From Rossellomorea arthrocnemi (GTDB taxonomy: Bacteria > Bacillota > Bacilli > Bacillales > Bacillaceae_B): 64,000 nt of DNA. The translations under genes and the position numbers were made by a program. The notes under the pieces are model-generated. The model made no database searches, had not been told where the DNA came from, and saw only the letters and a program-made list of their open reading frames with translations. The stretch spans positions 372,001-436,000 of the forward strand of contig NZ_CAJGBF010000001.1 of assembly GCF_904424705.1 (NCBI RefSeq), read 5' to 3'. Numbering within the stretch: the stretch's first letter is position 1; every line of letters begins with the position of its first letter. Below, piece after piece: positions 17,280 through 25,250 of this stretch.

Positions 17280-18290
17280 TCAACTCCCCACTTTGACTGG
17301 TATATTCAAGAATCGGAGCGCATTTTTACCAAGTATTGCTTCCGTTTGTTCCTTTGACAATCCAACTGTTTCATCAATGACCTTACCCGGCGGGACCTCT
17401 CTTAACAGGAATGGATAATCAGAGCCCATGATGATTCGTTCATGGCCGAAATTCTGTACTAAGTAGTTCAGGTTCACCGGTTCATTTACAAGGGAATCAT
17501 AGTAAAACTGTTTTGCGTAATGGCTGGGTGGCTTATCCAGAAGACGCAGGTGCGGCCAGACTTTCCACCCTTGGTCAAGACGAGGCAGCAAATAGGGCAG
17601 CGAGCCGCCGCCATGAGCCAGGCAGATTTTCAGCTTAGGGAATTTATCCATGATTCCGCCAAGGATCAAACTTCCTCCAGCCAGAGCCGTTTCACTCGGC
17701 ATCCCTACTGTATACATGAGGTTGTGACGAGGCATCCGCTCCTTGCCAAGTGTTTCCCATGGGTGGATAAACAATGGAACATCCCATTTTTCAGCCATCT
17801 CAAAGAATTCAATTAAACCAGGATCATCAAGGTTCATACCGTTTATATTTGTGCCAATCTCTATGCCGCTCATGCCTAATTCATGCTTGCAACGGTCCAT
17901 TTCCCGGATTGCTACATCAACATTCTGCATCGGCACAGCACCCAGTCCAATGAACTTAGTCGGATACTGGTTTACCAAGTCAGCGATAAAATCATTTTGA
18001 ACACGAGCCAAAATTTCTGCTTCTTCAGCTGGTGCCCAGTATGAGAACGTTACAGGAATGGGAGAAAGAACTTGCATATCGACCCCTTCCCTCTCCATAT
18101 CCTTCATTCTCTTCTCAGCGTTCCACACCTGGTCTGTCACTTCACGGAATACTTTCCCGGCAATCATGATGTTTGCACCGCATGCACAAGTACGCTCCAG
18201 CTTCGGCCATTTGTCGCCGCCGAAACGCTTCGTCAGCTCGCTGAAATCCTCAGGAATGATATGGGTATGGAAGTCTACTCGCATTTCCAT
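17280..18290 (-). CDS. nbaD: 2-amino-3-carboxymuconate-6-semialdehyde decarboxylase (ACMSD)
   Basis: 336 residues, the length of bacterial ACMSD, of the amidohydrolase superfamily. The metal site is visible: VDFHTHIIPEDF (His-x-His), PLFIHPWE, CLAHGGGSLPYLLPR and the late Asp in MGSDYPF. It removes the ring-derived carboxyl of ACMS to give 2-aminomuconate 6-semialdehyde, stopping spontaneous closure to quinolinate. The gene start overlaps the end of the dioxygenase gene by 16 bases, so these consecutive steps are translationally coupled. Confidence 0.95.
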   Translation of the reverse strand: MEMRVDFHTHIIPEDFSELTKRFGGDKWPKLERTCACGANIMIAGKVFREVTDQVWNAEKRMKDMEREGVDMQVLSPIPVTFSYWAPAEEAEILARVQNDFIADLVNQYPTKFIGLGAVPMQNVDVAIREMDRCKHELGMSGIEIGTNINGMNLDDPGLIEFFEMAEKWDVPLFIHPWETLGKERMPRHNLMYTVGMPSETALAGGSLILGGIMDKFPKLKICLAHGGGSLPYLLPRLDQGWKVWPHLRLLDKPPSHYAKQFYYDSLVNEPVNLNYLVQNFGHERIIMGSDYPFLLREVPPGKVIDETVGLSKEQTEAILGKNALRFLNIPVKVGS

Positions 18291-18814
18291 TCACTCGCTT
18301 CCGGAGGCATCATGTATCCACAATTTTCACACTTGCGAAGTTCCTCGTTTCCGTTAAAGGTTGCGATGGCTTCCTTTACCTGCTTTTCAATGTTAGTCAG
18401 TTGAATCGTGGCACGGTGCATTTCATGGTCGCACTCATCACAGAACCAAACAAAGTCCTCAAGTTCGCCTTGTGCACGGTTGCGTTCGATAACAAGCCCG
18501 ATCGTGTTCTCCACTCGGTGCGGAGAATGAGGAACGTTCGCTGGAAGAAGAAACATTTCACCTTCCTTTACCTCCACTACTTCACGCTTTCCTTCAGCAT
18601 TGATAACCTCTACATAACAACTGCCCTGAATTTGATAGAAAACCTCTTCTGACGGATCAACGTGGAAATCGCGTCTTTTGTTCGGTCCTCCTAGAAGCAT
18701 GACCATCAGCTCAGCATCCTTCCAGATTACCTTATTGTTGACCGGCGGCTTGAGCTGATCTCTATTTTCCTCAATAAATTGCATTAGATTAATCGGTACA
18801 AATTGACTTTTCAT
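18275..18814 (-). CDS. nbaC: 3-hydroxyanthranilate 3,4-dioxygenase
   Basis: 179-residue cupin. The iron ligands expected for the family are present at His51, Glu57 (HVDPSEEVFYQ) and His96 (PANVPHSP). The substrate-binding Arg region RRDFH and the C-terminal rubredoxin-like CxxC pairs (Cys125/128 and Cys162/165) are also intact. It opens the ring of 3-hydroxyanthranilate with O2 to give 2-amino-3-carboxymuconate 6-semialdehyde. Its presence directly upstream of ACMSD fixes the identity of the whole pathway. Confidence 0.96.
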   Translation of the reverse strand: MKSQFVPINLMQFIEENRDQLKPPVNNKVIWKDAELMVMLLGGPNKRRDFHVDPSEEVFYQIQGSCYVEVINAEGKREVVEVKEGEMFLLPANVPHSPHRVENTIGLVIERNRAQGELEDFVWFCDECDHEMHRATIQLTNIEKQVKEAIATFNGNEELRKCENCGYMMPPEASEWKCE

Positions 18815-18910
18815 ATTTCTTCGTCTCCCTTCGATTCTTGTAAAATCAGTTAACGATTCTTCTTGGCATAACCAGCTTTACTACCATTCATCTCATATCT
18901 CTCATTACAA

Positions 18911-19468
18911 TCAGTCTGCCATCTCGACCGGACTTCCTTTTAATGATATTTGCATATGGACCACTTCATCTGCGAGAATTGAAATCCGACTCAACAAATC
19001 CTCATCTACGATTTGGTTTTCCAGGTTGAAATGATCGAAGGTTGCGTATACATGGCAAGGTGCAACGAATGCCCGGAAATAACCAGCAATGGGCTTCAAC
19101 TGGTTTTCGATTACGAGAAAATGCTGATACGTTCCACCATTTGCGACAAACCCCATCACCTTATTCCTAAAGGCAGCCGGGTGGATCAAATCAAATAGGT
19201 TCTTCAATACCCCTGGAATCGAGCCCTGGAAAATAGGTGTCCCAATCACATAAAAATCGGCAGAAGATACTTTTTCAATCACAGCCCTGGTATCGTCAGA
19301 ATATTTTTCAGCAGGACGTCCATCACAGAACTCAACGTTATAATCCATCATATCGAGCATTTCCACCTCGATATCAGGGTACTTCTTTGTCACTTCTTCA
19401 AGCACTTTACGGACCACAATCCCTGTCTTGGCTCCGATGATCGTGCCTGATATCCCCAGCAATTTCAT
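18911..19468 (-). CDS. NAD(P)H-dependent flavin reductase
   Basis: 185 residues of the NADPH-dependent FMN reductase (flavodoxin-like) family: N-terminal LLGISGTIIGAKTG flavin phosphate loop, then SADFYVIGTPIFQGSIPGVLKNLFDL, the flavin-ring contact. AGGAGGCGGAACGA precedes the ATG. It lies in the same operon as the HpaB-like oxygenase and a FAD synthetase and should supply reduced flavin to the hydroxylase. HpaB partners are usually HpaC-type reductases, so this is a different reductase fold serving the same purpose. Confidence 0.85.
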   Translation of the reverse strand: MKLLGISGTIIGAKTGIVVRKVLEEVTKKYPDIEVEMLDMMDYNVEFCDGRPAEKYSDDTRAVIEKVSSADFYVIGTPIFQGSIPGVLKNLFDLIHPAAFRNKVMGFVANGGTYQHFLVIENQLKPIAGYFRAFVAPCHVYATFDHFNLENQIVDEDLLSRISILADEVVHMQISLKGSPVEMAD

Positions 19469-19480
19469 TCGTTCCGCCTC

Positions 19481-20044
19481 CTACTCTTGTAAAATATGAT
19501 TCTTCGCATGAACTCCAGACTCCCATCCCAGCAATGCTTTCGAGAGGTTGAGCTCCCCATCTGAAATCAGCTGGCGGATCCTGGTTGAAGAGATCACGCT
19601 GCCTTGAGGACAGAATACAGGTTTTGTTACGCGTACTTTAAAATATTTTTCAAGAAGTTTTAAATCTCCCAATCTATCTTTGCCAAAGCGGAAATCACCG
19701 CCAACAATGATCTCCACCGGGTTAAGCTTCGCCAAACATCCGATAAATTCGTACGCACTTCTCTCTGCATACACTTCATCAAATCGGGCAACCACTGCAT
19801 GCCGGGTACCAAGTTTTCCGATTTTATCCAACTTTTCCTCCACATGGGTCAGCATCCTTGCTCCTTGAAAAAACACACGGGGTGGCGGGTCGAATGTATA
19901 GACGACACTTGGAACCCTCAGCTTCCTGCTTCTCTGTACTGACTGGCGGATTACGGTTTGATGACCCCGATGGACACCGTCAAATGCGCCAATGGCAACT
20001 ACCGATCGAGGCAATTCCAACGAAGAATAAACATGTGCTTCCAT
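19481..20044 (-). CDS. stand-alone FMN adenylyltransferase (FAD synthetase), RibF N-domain
   Basis: 187 residues corresponding only to the N-terminal nucleotidyltransferase domain of bacterial RibF. VVAIGAFDGVHRGHQTVI is the HxGH-type nucleotide-binding motif, VGGDFRFGKDRLGD the flavin-binding loop, and the ISSTRIRQLI motif is present. The riboflavin kinase domain (about 120 residues) is absent, so it should convert FMN to FAD and not riboflavin to FMN. It sits between the flavin reductase and the FADH2-using oxygenase, matching the three-component anthranilate hydroxylase described from Geobacillus thermodenitrificans. It is unlikely to be the housekeeping copy. Confidence 0.88.
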   Translation of the reverse strand: MEAHVYSSLELPRSVVAIGAFDGVHRGHQTVIRQSVQRSRKLRVPSVVYTFDPPPRVFFQGARMLTHVEEKLDKIGKLGTRHAVVARFDEVYAERSAYEFIGCLAKLNPVEIIVGGDFRFGKDRLGDLKLLEKYFKVRVTKPVFCPQGSVISSTRIRQLISDGELNLSKALLGWESGVHAKNHILQE

Positions 20045-20071
20045 CCAGCCATCACCTCCTGAGAATGCTCA

Positions 20072-21553
20072 TTAGTTTGTAAGCGCTTCCTTATTATCCA
20101 AAAGACCGCCCTTCAACGCTTCATCAACCATTGTTAGTGTGGTCCGGCGTTTATAGTTGTTATAGAAAATCCCCCTCTTACGAATCGGATCACCTGTATA
20201 ATAGCGCTCGTATTGAAGCAAACGCTGACCGAATGCCTCACCGCACAGATCCCATGCAAGTTTGAAAATGCTTACCCTCTCTAAAGAAGAGATGCCTTCT
20301 CGGCCTACATAATAATTGTCGATTGAATCTCTTAATGCCGCATTTTCAAAATCAGCTCCCGTCGGGGACATGAGCAAACCGCCTGCTCCGATAATCTGGA
20401 TGACTTCGATTGCCCGGGGATACATGGTAGGCAGCAAGCCGCGGATGGTTTCTAGTGCGACGTAATCAGGCATTGCTTCCCCATGCTCGGTCATCGTGTG
20501 CTCGTATTCAGCCACTTTTAACAGCGCTCTGATCGACTCAAGTGACTGGGCAAGCTCTCCAAGCTGTTCCTGAACATTCAAGTATCCATCGACGCCAATC
20601 GTATCCGCCACCTTCATAGCCACTTGCGTTGCGAATTCCAATTTCACAAGGCCCCTGACCCCTGATTGATGTGCCGGCTGCTGACCAGCGCCTGTCATTG
20701 GATACAGCTTGTTGGCTGCTTCGACATTGTTATATAAGAAAATACGGTCCCAAGGAACGACCACATCATCAAACACCAGCAAGGCATCCATCTCTTCGAA
20801 CCGTGAAGCGAGGGGATGATCAAAGAACGAACGTGTTCCATCCTGCATCGGCTCGCGGCAGATTATACGCAGCCCCGGGGTATCAATCGGAATCGCAAAA
20901 GCCAGTGCATACTTTTCATCACCTGGGGCAAATCCAGGGAATGAGTAAATGATCACCTCATCTGTCACTGGTGCGAGCGTCGCCAGCATTTTTGCTCCCC
21001 TGACAACCAGGCCATCCGGAGTTTCCTTCACTGCACCAAGATGGGTATAAGTATCCTTCTGTTCATGTGAATTTTTACTGCGGTCATTTTGCGGGTTGAT
21101 AATGGCATGAGTCAGGAATATGTCGTTATCACGGAGGTATTTATAATAGTTGCGGACATTATCTGCCCAGTTTTTGTTGTATTTTTCAAAGAACCAAGAA
21201 TTGTAGTACATGGACGTTACCACGACGTTCAAGAAATCCGGAGTTCTTCCCATCAATCCAAAGGTTGCCCTGGCATATGCTTCGAAAACGTTGCGACGCC
21301 TCACTAAGTCATCGTAGCTTTTCGGCACAAGGAAGGAATTATTCACCCGCTCTCCCGTTTCCTCGCATACATGAGTGATCTTATCCTGAAATTCAGGATC
21401 ATGCTGCATGTCAAACAGCTTGGCGATTTCATGTATCGGCTGCTTGAAAACCGGTTCCTCAAACAAATTCTCAACCTTTTTACCTGAAAGCCAAACTTCA
21501 GGTTTGCGTGCTTTAACCGCTTCGATATATTGAGCTCCAGTCCTAATTCCCAT
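20072..21553 (-). CDS. HpaB-family FADH2-dependent hydroxylase, probable anthranilate 3-monooxygenase
   Basis: 493 residues from the ATG at 21553 (AGGAGG, six-base spacer). Full-length 4-hydroxyphenylacetate 3-monooxygenase oxygenase family: N-terminal [32 protein letters not shown], and the central [28 protein letters not shown] in pieces. The enzyme inserts an OH next to a ring substituent using O2 and FADH2 made by a separate reductase. With 3-hydroxyanthranilate dioxygenase downstream, the likely substrate is anthranilate. It is the first gene of the minus-strand cluster, divergent from a Crp/Fnr-type regulator. Confidence 0.9.
   Translation of the reverse strand: MGIRTGAQYIEAVKARKPEVWLSGKKVENLFEEPVFKQPIHEIAKLFDMQHDPEFQDKITHVCEETGERVNNSFLVPKSYDDLVRRRNVFEAYARATFGLMGRTPDFLNVVVTSMYYNSWFFEKYNKNWADNVRNYYKYLRDNDIFLTHAIINPQNDRSKNSHEQKDTYTHLGAVKETPDGLVVRGAKMLATLAPVTDEVIIYSFPGFAPGDEKYALAFAIPIDTPGLRIICREPMQDGTRSFFDHPLASRFEEMDALLVFDDVVVPWDRIFLYNNVEAANKLYPMTGAGQQPAHQSGVRGLVKLEFATQVAMKVADTIGVDGYLNVQEQLGELAQSLESIRALLKVAEYEHTMTEHGEAMPDYVALETIRGLLPTMYPRAIEVIQIIGAGGLLMSPTGADFENAALRDSIDNYYVGREGISSLERVSIFKLAWDLCGEAFGQRLLQYERYYTGDPIRKRGIFYNNYKRRTTLTMVDEALKGGLLDNKEALTN
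20078..20091 (-). promoter_or_regulatory. second cre motif, at the 3' end of the hydroxylase gene
   Basis: TGTAAGCGCTTCCT matches TGWAARCGYTWNCW at every position. It lies over the last codons of the hydroxylase gene and could act as an internal CcpA roadblock. It is partly coding sequence, so a chance match is possible. Confidence 0.4.
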
Positions 21554-21651
21554 ATTCACCCTCCTGAAAATATTATTTGAAAATTCATAATGATTTTAAT
21601 ATTAATTTTCCATCCTAACTGTAGCCTATTTAACGTTTTTCTTGAAATAGT

Positions 21652-21667
21652 TTTTGAAAAATCAAAA
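21652..21667. promoter_or_regulatory. 16-base palindrome in the divergent hydroxylase/regulator promoter region
   Basis: TTTTGA-AAAA-TCAAAA is a perfect palindrome of the Fnr-like TTGA/TCAA type, but with a spacer two bases shorter than in Fnr sites. It lies midway between the starts at 21553 (minus) and 21751 (plus). It is a candidate operator for the adjacent Crp/Fnr-family regulator. Confidence 0.4.
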
Positions 21668-21750
21668 TCATCCAAATTTTTATAGAAATTCAATGTTGTT
21701 TCCCCTATGCTTATCTTAGAAATCATCTTCACTTTTGGGGAGGTAATGGT

Positions 21751-22374
21751 ATGGCCACAGTTTACGAAGAAATTTTTCATTGGGAGGGTTATTTAAAATA
21801 CGGGACACGTCAATTTTTCAGAAAAAAAGAATGCATTTACCAGCAGGGAAATCTCGGAGAAGGATTTTATTATTTACATAAAGGCCTGGTCCGGATTGTT
21901 ACCGTAACAGCCGCTGGCAAAGAAAATATGCTCAACATCGTCATACCCAACCAGCTATTAGGAGTCCAGTCACTTGACCAGAACACCCATTTCACAACCG
22001 CGATTGCAGTAAAGAATTCAGTCGTCTATCATTTCTCAGCAGACGAATTTCGAAAACTTATGATTGCCCACCCGGAACTCTTCAAACTCTTTTCCAAAAG
22101 CGTCATCCATAAAATGAAAATCCTCTTAGATCGCATAAATATGAATGCGCTTACATCAGAGCAAAAGCTTGCTGCTTTACTCCACAATATCTGTGATGAA
22201 TTCAAAAATTATGAGATTCCAATCTCACAGCAAGATCTCGCCTGCTGTACAGGCCTGACTAGAATCACCGTCTATAAAGTACTAAAACAATGGCAGGAAG
22301 CAGGGATCATTGAGGTAGACAAGCGAAAATACTACATAAAAAAACCAGATTTCCTTAGAAACCTGGTTGGTTAA
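21751..22374 (+). CDS. Crp/Fnr-family transcriptional regulator
   Basis: 207 residues: cyclic-nucleotide-binding-like beta barrel (about 20-110, with the GEGFYYLHKGLVRI turn), a long dimer helix (about 115-135) and a C-terminal winged helix with SQQDLACCTGLTRITVYKVLKQW as recognition region. GGGGAGG precedes the ATG. It is divergent from the hydroxylase gene and convergent with the second Crp/Fnr gene, with a four-base overlap at the stops. It probably activates the cluster. There is no Fnr-type N-terminal Cys cluster, so the signal may be a small molecule such as a pathway intermediate. Confidence 0.88.
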   Translation: MATVYEEIFHWEGYLKYGTRQFFRKKECIYQQGNLGEGFYYLHKGLVRIVTVTAAGKENMLNIVIPNQLLGVQSLDQNTHFTTAIAVKNSVVYHFSADEFRKLMIAHPELFKLFSKSVIHKMKILLDRINMNALTSEQKLAALLHNICDEFKNYEIPISQQDLACCTGLTRITVYKVLKQWQEAGIIEVDKRKYYIKKPDFLRNLVG

Positions 22375-22994
22375 TCTTCCTGGGGGTGATTGGCAATCGT
22401 CCTGATTTCAGGAAATTCTTTTACGACGATTTTTCGTTTTTGAAGCTCGATGTACCCCTTCTGTTTCCATTTCTGAATGATTTTGTTCACGGTAATTCGG
22501 GACGTGCCAATGTATTTTGAAAATGCCGTCTGGTTCATCGAGGCATTTCCGTTTTCCTGAATAAGCTTCAGTAAATAGAATGCCATCTGCTGCTCAATGG
22601 GACTATCCAGGTGAGCGATGATTTCAGCTAGGGTCCTGAATTTGTAAATTAATGAATCTGTATAGATGGCAGCTGCCCCTGGATGATCCTTGCAAATTGC
22701 ATCAATCGCATCGTTGGAAAAATAGTAAATCGTTGATGGGCAGTTCGTTACCCCGCTTGTCAAATATGGCTCCCCATGAATCCCGTGCTCCCCAAACAAC
22801 ATCCCGGGGGGAACCATGTTGATAATACGCTCATCCCCTTTGTCGGACAAGAGCGTTATCTTTATTTCACCCTTCTTCAAATAATAGATTCCCCGACCCG
22901 CCTGCCCTTGATGATAGACCACTTTATTCTTCCTAAACTCGAATGCCTGCCCGTATGACAAGTATGGCTCCCATTGGTGACGGAGGTAGTCCAC
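22371..22994 (-). CDS. second Crp/Fnr-family transcriptional regulator
   Basis: 207 residues, a distant paralog of the preceding gene in the same architecture: GRGIYYLKKGEIKITLL in the sensor barrel and FSKYIGTSRITVNKIIQKW as recognition helix. It starts with GTG after AGGAAGGTG. It ends inside the stop of the convergent regulator gene with no terminator between them. MVPPGMLFGEHGI is the cyclic-nucleotide-domain loop, without the full cAMP-binding Arg-Ser pattern. It may respond to a pathway aromatic or to redox state. Confidence 0.88.
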   Translation of the reverse strand: MDYLRHQWEPYLSYGQAFEFRKNKVVYHQGQAGRGIYYLKKGEIKITLLSDKGDERIINMVPPGMLFGEHGIHGEPYLTSGVTNCPSTIYYFSNDAIDAICKDHPGAAAIYTDSLIYKFRTLAEIIAHLDSPIEQQMAFYLLKLIQENGNASMNQTAFSKYIGTSRITVNKIIQKWKQKGYIELQKRKIVVKEFPEIRTIANHPQED

Positions 22995-23118
22995 ACAATC
23001 ACCTTCCTCTATGCATGCAGCTAAAAAATTTTTATTATTTAGATAATTATAACATTTATTGAAATATACTGGACGACTAATCCGATTCTTTCAGAAGAAG
23101 AAATAAAGGAGATGTTGG

Positions 23119-23164
23119 AGTGAAGCTCATCTTTACCTAATCCGTAAAACACAACATGGAAAAA
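23119..23164 (+). repeat. partial third copy of the 160-bp repeat
   Basis: GAGTGAAGCTCATCTTTACCTAATCCGTAAA followed by a shortened tail corresponds to 7968-8033 in copy B. It runs into the right direct repeat exactly as copy B runs into the left one, so the duplicated block included this sequence. Confidence 0.6.
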
Positions 23165-23412
23165 GGGACGTATCCCACCTTTGGCAAAGTGAGATACGTC
23201 CCTATTTAGCTATTAAACAAGGAACTGTCGCATTTCTTCATCTGTTAAATCTTTTGGTTGAACACCGTGTTCTTTGCAGTATTTGTCCAATGCCCTTATT
23301 TTCACTTTCGGGGATTCGGCGGGTGCTGGGAATGCAAATACCCCATCAGGAAAATCATGATCAAATTTCTCGATATCTTTATGCATTTTATCACTCCTGG
23401 TTATAGTATGCC
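23165..23412. repeat. direct repeat, right copy, bounding the catabolic island
   Basis: Matches 8034-8280 in the same orientation, with scattered single-base differences. The hairpin at its left end (GGGACGTATC...GATACGTCCC, followed on the minus strand by TTTTT) is a terminator for the small gene inside the repeat. Confidence 0.85.
23213..23386 (-). CDS. 57-aa protein of unknown function
   Basis: Starts at the ATG at 23386, seven bases after AGGAGTG. The frame is open further upstream but would overlap the preceding gene. The protein begins MHKDIEKFDHDFPDG and contains FAFPAPAESPKVKIRALDKYC and a C-terminal LTDEEMRQFLV. It is charged and has no membrane segment. A frameshifted copy lies at 8082-8254. 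Located just after an acetyltransferase-like gene, it could be its partner, but no function can be assigned. Confidence 0.6.
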   Translation of the reverse strand: MHKDIEKFDHDFPDGVFAFPAPAESPKVKIRALDKYCKEHGVQPKDLTDEEMRQFLV

Positions 23413-23442
23413 CTCCTGGAATTTTTTTAAAATATCTTGATT

Positions 23443-23976
23443 TCAACTTGGTTCCTGCCACCATACTACACCTCCCGGAAAGTATATTTTTACAAGCCTT
23501 TCAGCTGCAATGTCATCAAACATGAAATGCTGCCCAAATGTCAGTCGAGCTCCCAGACTCTCATAAAAGGGATATTTGCTGCTTTTAGATGTGAGACCAA
23601 CATACCCGTCATACCCTTTTTCAATACTGTACCAACAAGCAAACGCTATGAGAACTCTTCCAACATTTATATATGAGCGCTCTTGGTTAAGTACCCCTTT
23701 TATAAACTTCTTATTTTGTGGTGAAGATTCAATAATATCTACATCTACACAAAGGAAGTCTTCATCTGGGTTTTCTTTCAAGGCAATAAGACCCCCTACA
23801 ATATCTGGATTATGGTCAGTAACTAATCCGAAAACCTTAAAATCATGCGATATAGGATAAAGCCAATTAAATTCCCAACCATAATCAGGAAGGTACCTAT
23901 TATCCTTTACCTCTTCTTTTCCCACTTCTCGAAAATAATAATCAACGGGACTGTTTGTAGCTGCATTTAATAACAT
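23443..23976 (-). CDS. GNAT-like acetyltransferase, tentative
   Basis: 177 residues. The middle resembles a GNAT fold: IVGGLIALKENPDEDFLCVDVDIIESSPQNK (strand 4 region), INVGRVLIAFACWYSIEKGYDGYVGLTS (acetyl-CoA loop region) and FYESLGARL, the common GNAT ending. The classical Q/RxxGxG/A motif is poor, so the call is tentative. The promoter has an extended -10 at 24009-24017. It forms a unit with the 57-aa gene; in the left-hand duplicate of this unit the gene has been lost. Confidence 0.5.
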   Translation of the reverse strand: MLLNAATNSPVDYYFREVGKEEVKDNRYLPDYGWEFNWLYPISHDFKVFGLVTDHNPDIVGGLIALKENPDEDFLCVDVDIIESSPQNKKFIKGVLNQERSYINVGRVLIAFACWYSIEKGYDGYVGLTSKSSKYPFYESLGARLTFGQHFMFDDIAAERLVKIYFPGGVVWWQEPS

Positions 23977-24008
23977 AGCTCAGATCGCTTTCGTTTGATT
24001 GTCATTCT

Positions 24009-24017
24009 ATTATACCA
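24009..24017 (-). promoter_or_regulatory. extended -10 promoter element of the acetyltransferase/57-aa unit
   Basis: On the minus strand TGGTATAAT provides TGn plus a perfect TATAAT, about 33 bases upstream of the ATG at 23976. No good -35 is seen, as is usual for extended -10 promoters. Confidence 0.55.
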
Positions 24018-24145
24018 TAAATCGTATAATCCACATGTTTTATTTAGAAAATTCAGTAAAATAATCAAGGGTACAAGTGGGGCATAGGGACGATTTTCAT
24101 GCTTCCTTTTCTCATCTACCAGAAACCAATCAGCCCAAACATCTC

Positions 24146-24190
24146 ACCCAACTCCCCCCACTAACCCTCTCCCTCCCAATCAATCCCCCA
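24146..24190. repeat. 45-bp perfect copy of 7622-7666
   Basis: Identical over 45 bases to part of the unknown gene fragment at 7570-7875. The truncated helicase gene runs into it and stops there, so this is a recombination junction. Confidence 0.85.
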
Positions 24191-25250
24191 ACCACTCCTT
24201 CGCCATCCCCTTCAGCTGCTTCGTAATATGCCCAATCGCCAGATCATGCCGGTCAAACCGCTCTTTCACCGTGATCAGCTGCAGGTAATCAATCACCACA
24301 AGAAACGGTTCCGTCGGATACTCCCGCTTCAGATTCATAATCCGCTGTCTGATCTCCGGCAGGGTGATCATCCCATTCTGCGAGAGTTCGAGCTTCGCTT
24401 TGTACACGGCGTTCATCGCCCCATGCATCCTCGGCATCTCGTCCTTCGTCAAATACTTATACGGATTCTGCCATTTCATCATGTTAATATCCGTGATACT
24501 TGAAAGAAGTCGCTGCATGATCTGCCTCGAACTCATCTCCAAGGAAAACACCATGCTCACCCCTTTCTCCCTCATACACTCCCACGCAAGCTGGATGGCA
24601 AAGGCCGTCTTCCCCATAGAGGGTCTTGCAGCAAGGATGATAAGCTCCCCTTCCTTCCACCCTCCCGTCAGCGCATTCAGGCTCTCGAATCCCGTCGAGA
24701 CACCGGGAAGTCCGTCCCTCTCCATGTAAAGAGATTCATAGAGATCCATGATGATCTCATCCTTCGTTTCTTCGTCGGTGATGGTGTTCGTGTGCATGTC
24801 GATGAGTGCTTTGTAGAGGCCCTGTGCGGATTCCGGGGTGTAAGCGTTCAGGAAATGATGGGCCGAGTTCTTGATAAGGCTCAGTTCGTAATACTTCAGG
24901 ACGATCTGTTCATACTGCTCGATATTCACCGTCGTCGGGCAGTAGTTGGCAAGCGCCAGGAGAAACTGGACCCCGCCCACATTCTCAATGTCATCACCGA
25001 GCTCCTCCAACAGCATCACCAGATTAATCTCGAGCCTCTTCTTCTGAAGCCCCTTCATCGCTTTAAAAATCAACCGGTTCTTCACCAGAGTGAAATGCTT
25101 CTCCTCCAAGGTCAGTGTATCCAACACATCCGCATCCAGAAGAACCGCTCCAATGATCATGCTCTCCGCTTCATGCAACTCCCGAAGCAGCTGCTCCTCA
25201 GCCCCAGGGTGGTGCAGGTCGTGTCCATTCATTTCGTCGTTCATTCTCAA
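24180..25250 (-). pseudogene. truncated phage replicative DNA helicase (DnaB/G40P-like)
   Basis: 356 codons against about 440-450 for DnaB. N-terminal domain at about 18-120 (EAESMIIGAVLLDADVLDTL), RecA-like domain with Walker A AARPSMGKTAFA and Walker B FLVVIDYLQLI. It breaks off after IGHITKQLKGMAKEW, so the last 90 or so residues, including the DNA-binding loops and arginine finger, are missing. The break is at the 45-base repeat. The likely start is the TTG at 25250, nine bases after AAGGAG; an ATG at 25244 is an alternative. It overlaps the loader gene. Probably inactive. Confidence 0.85.

Noticed and set aside
9013-18814. Many open frames of 60-120 codons antisense or out of frame to the catabolic genes
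   Set aside because: They are shadows of well-conserved enzymes and have no start signals of their own.
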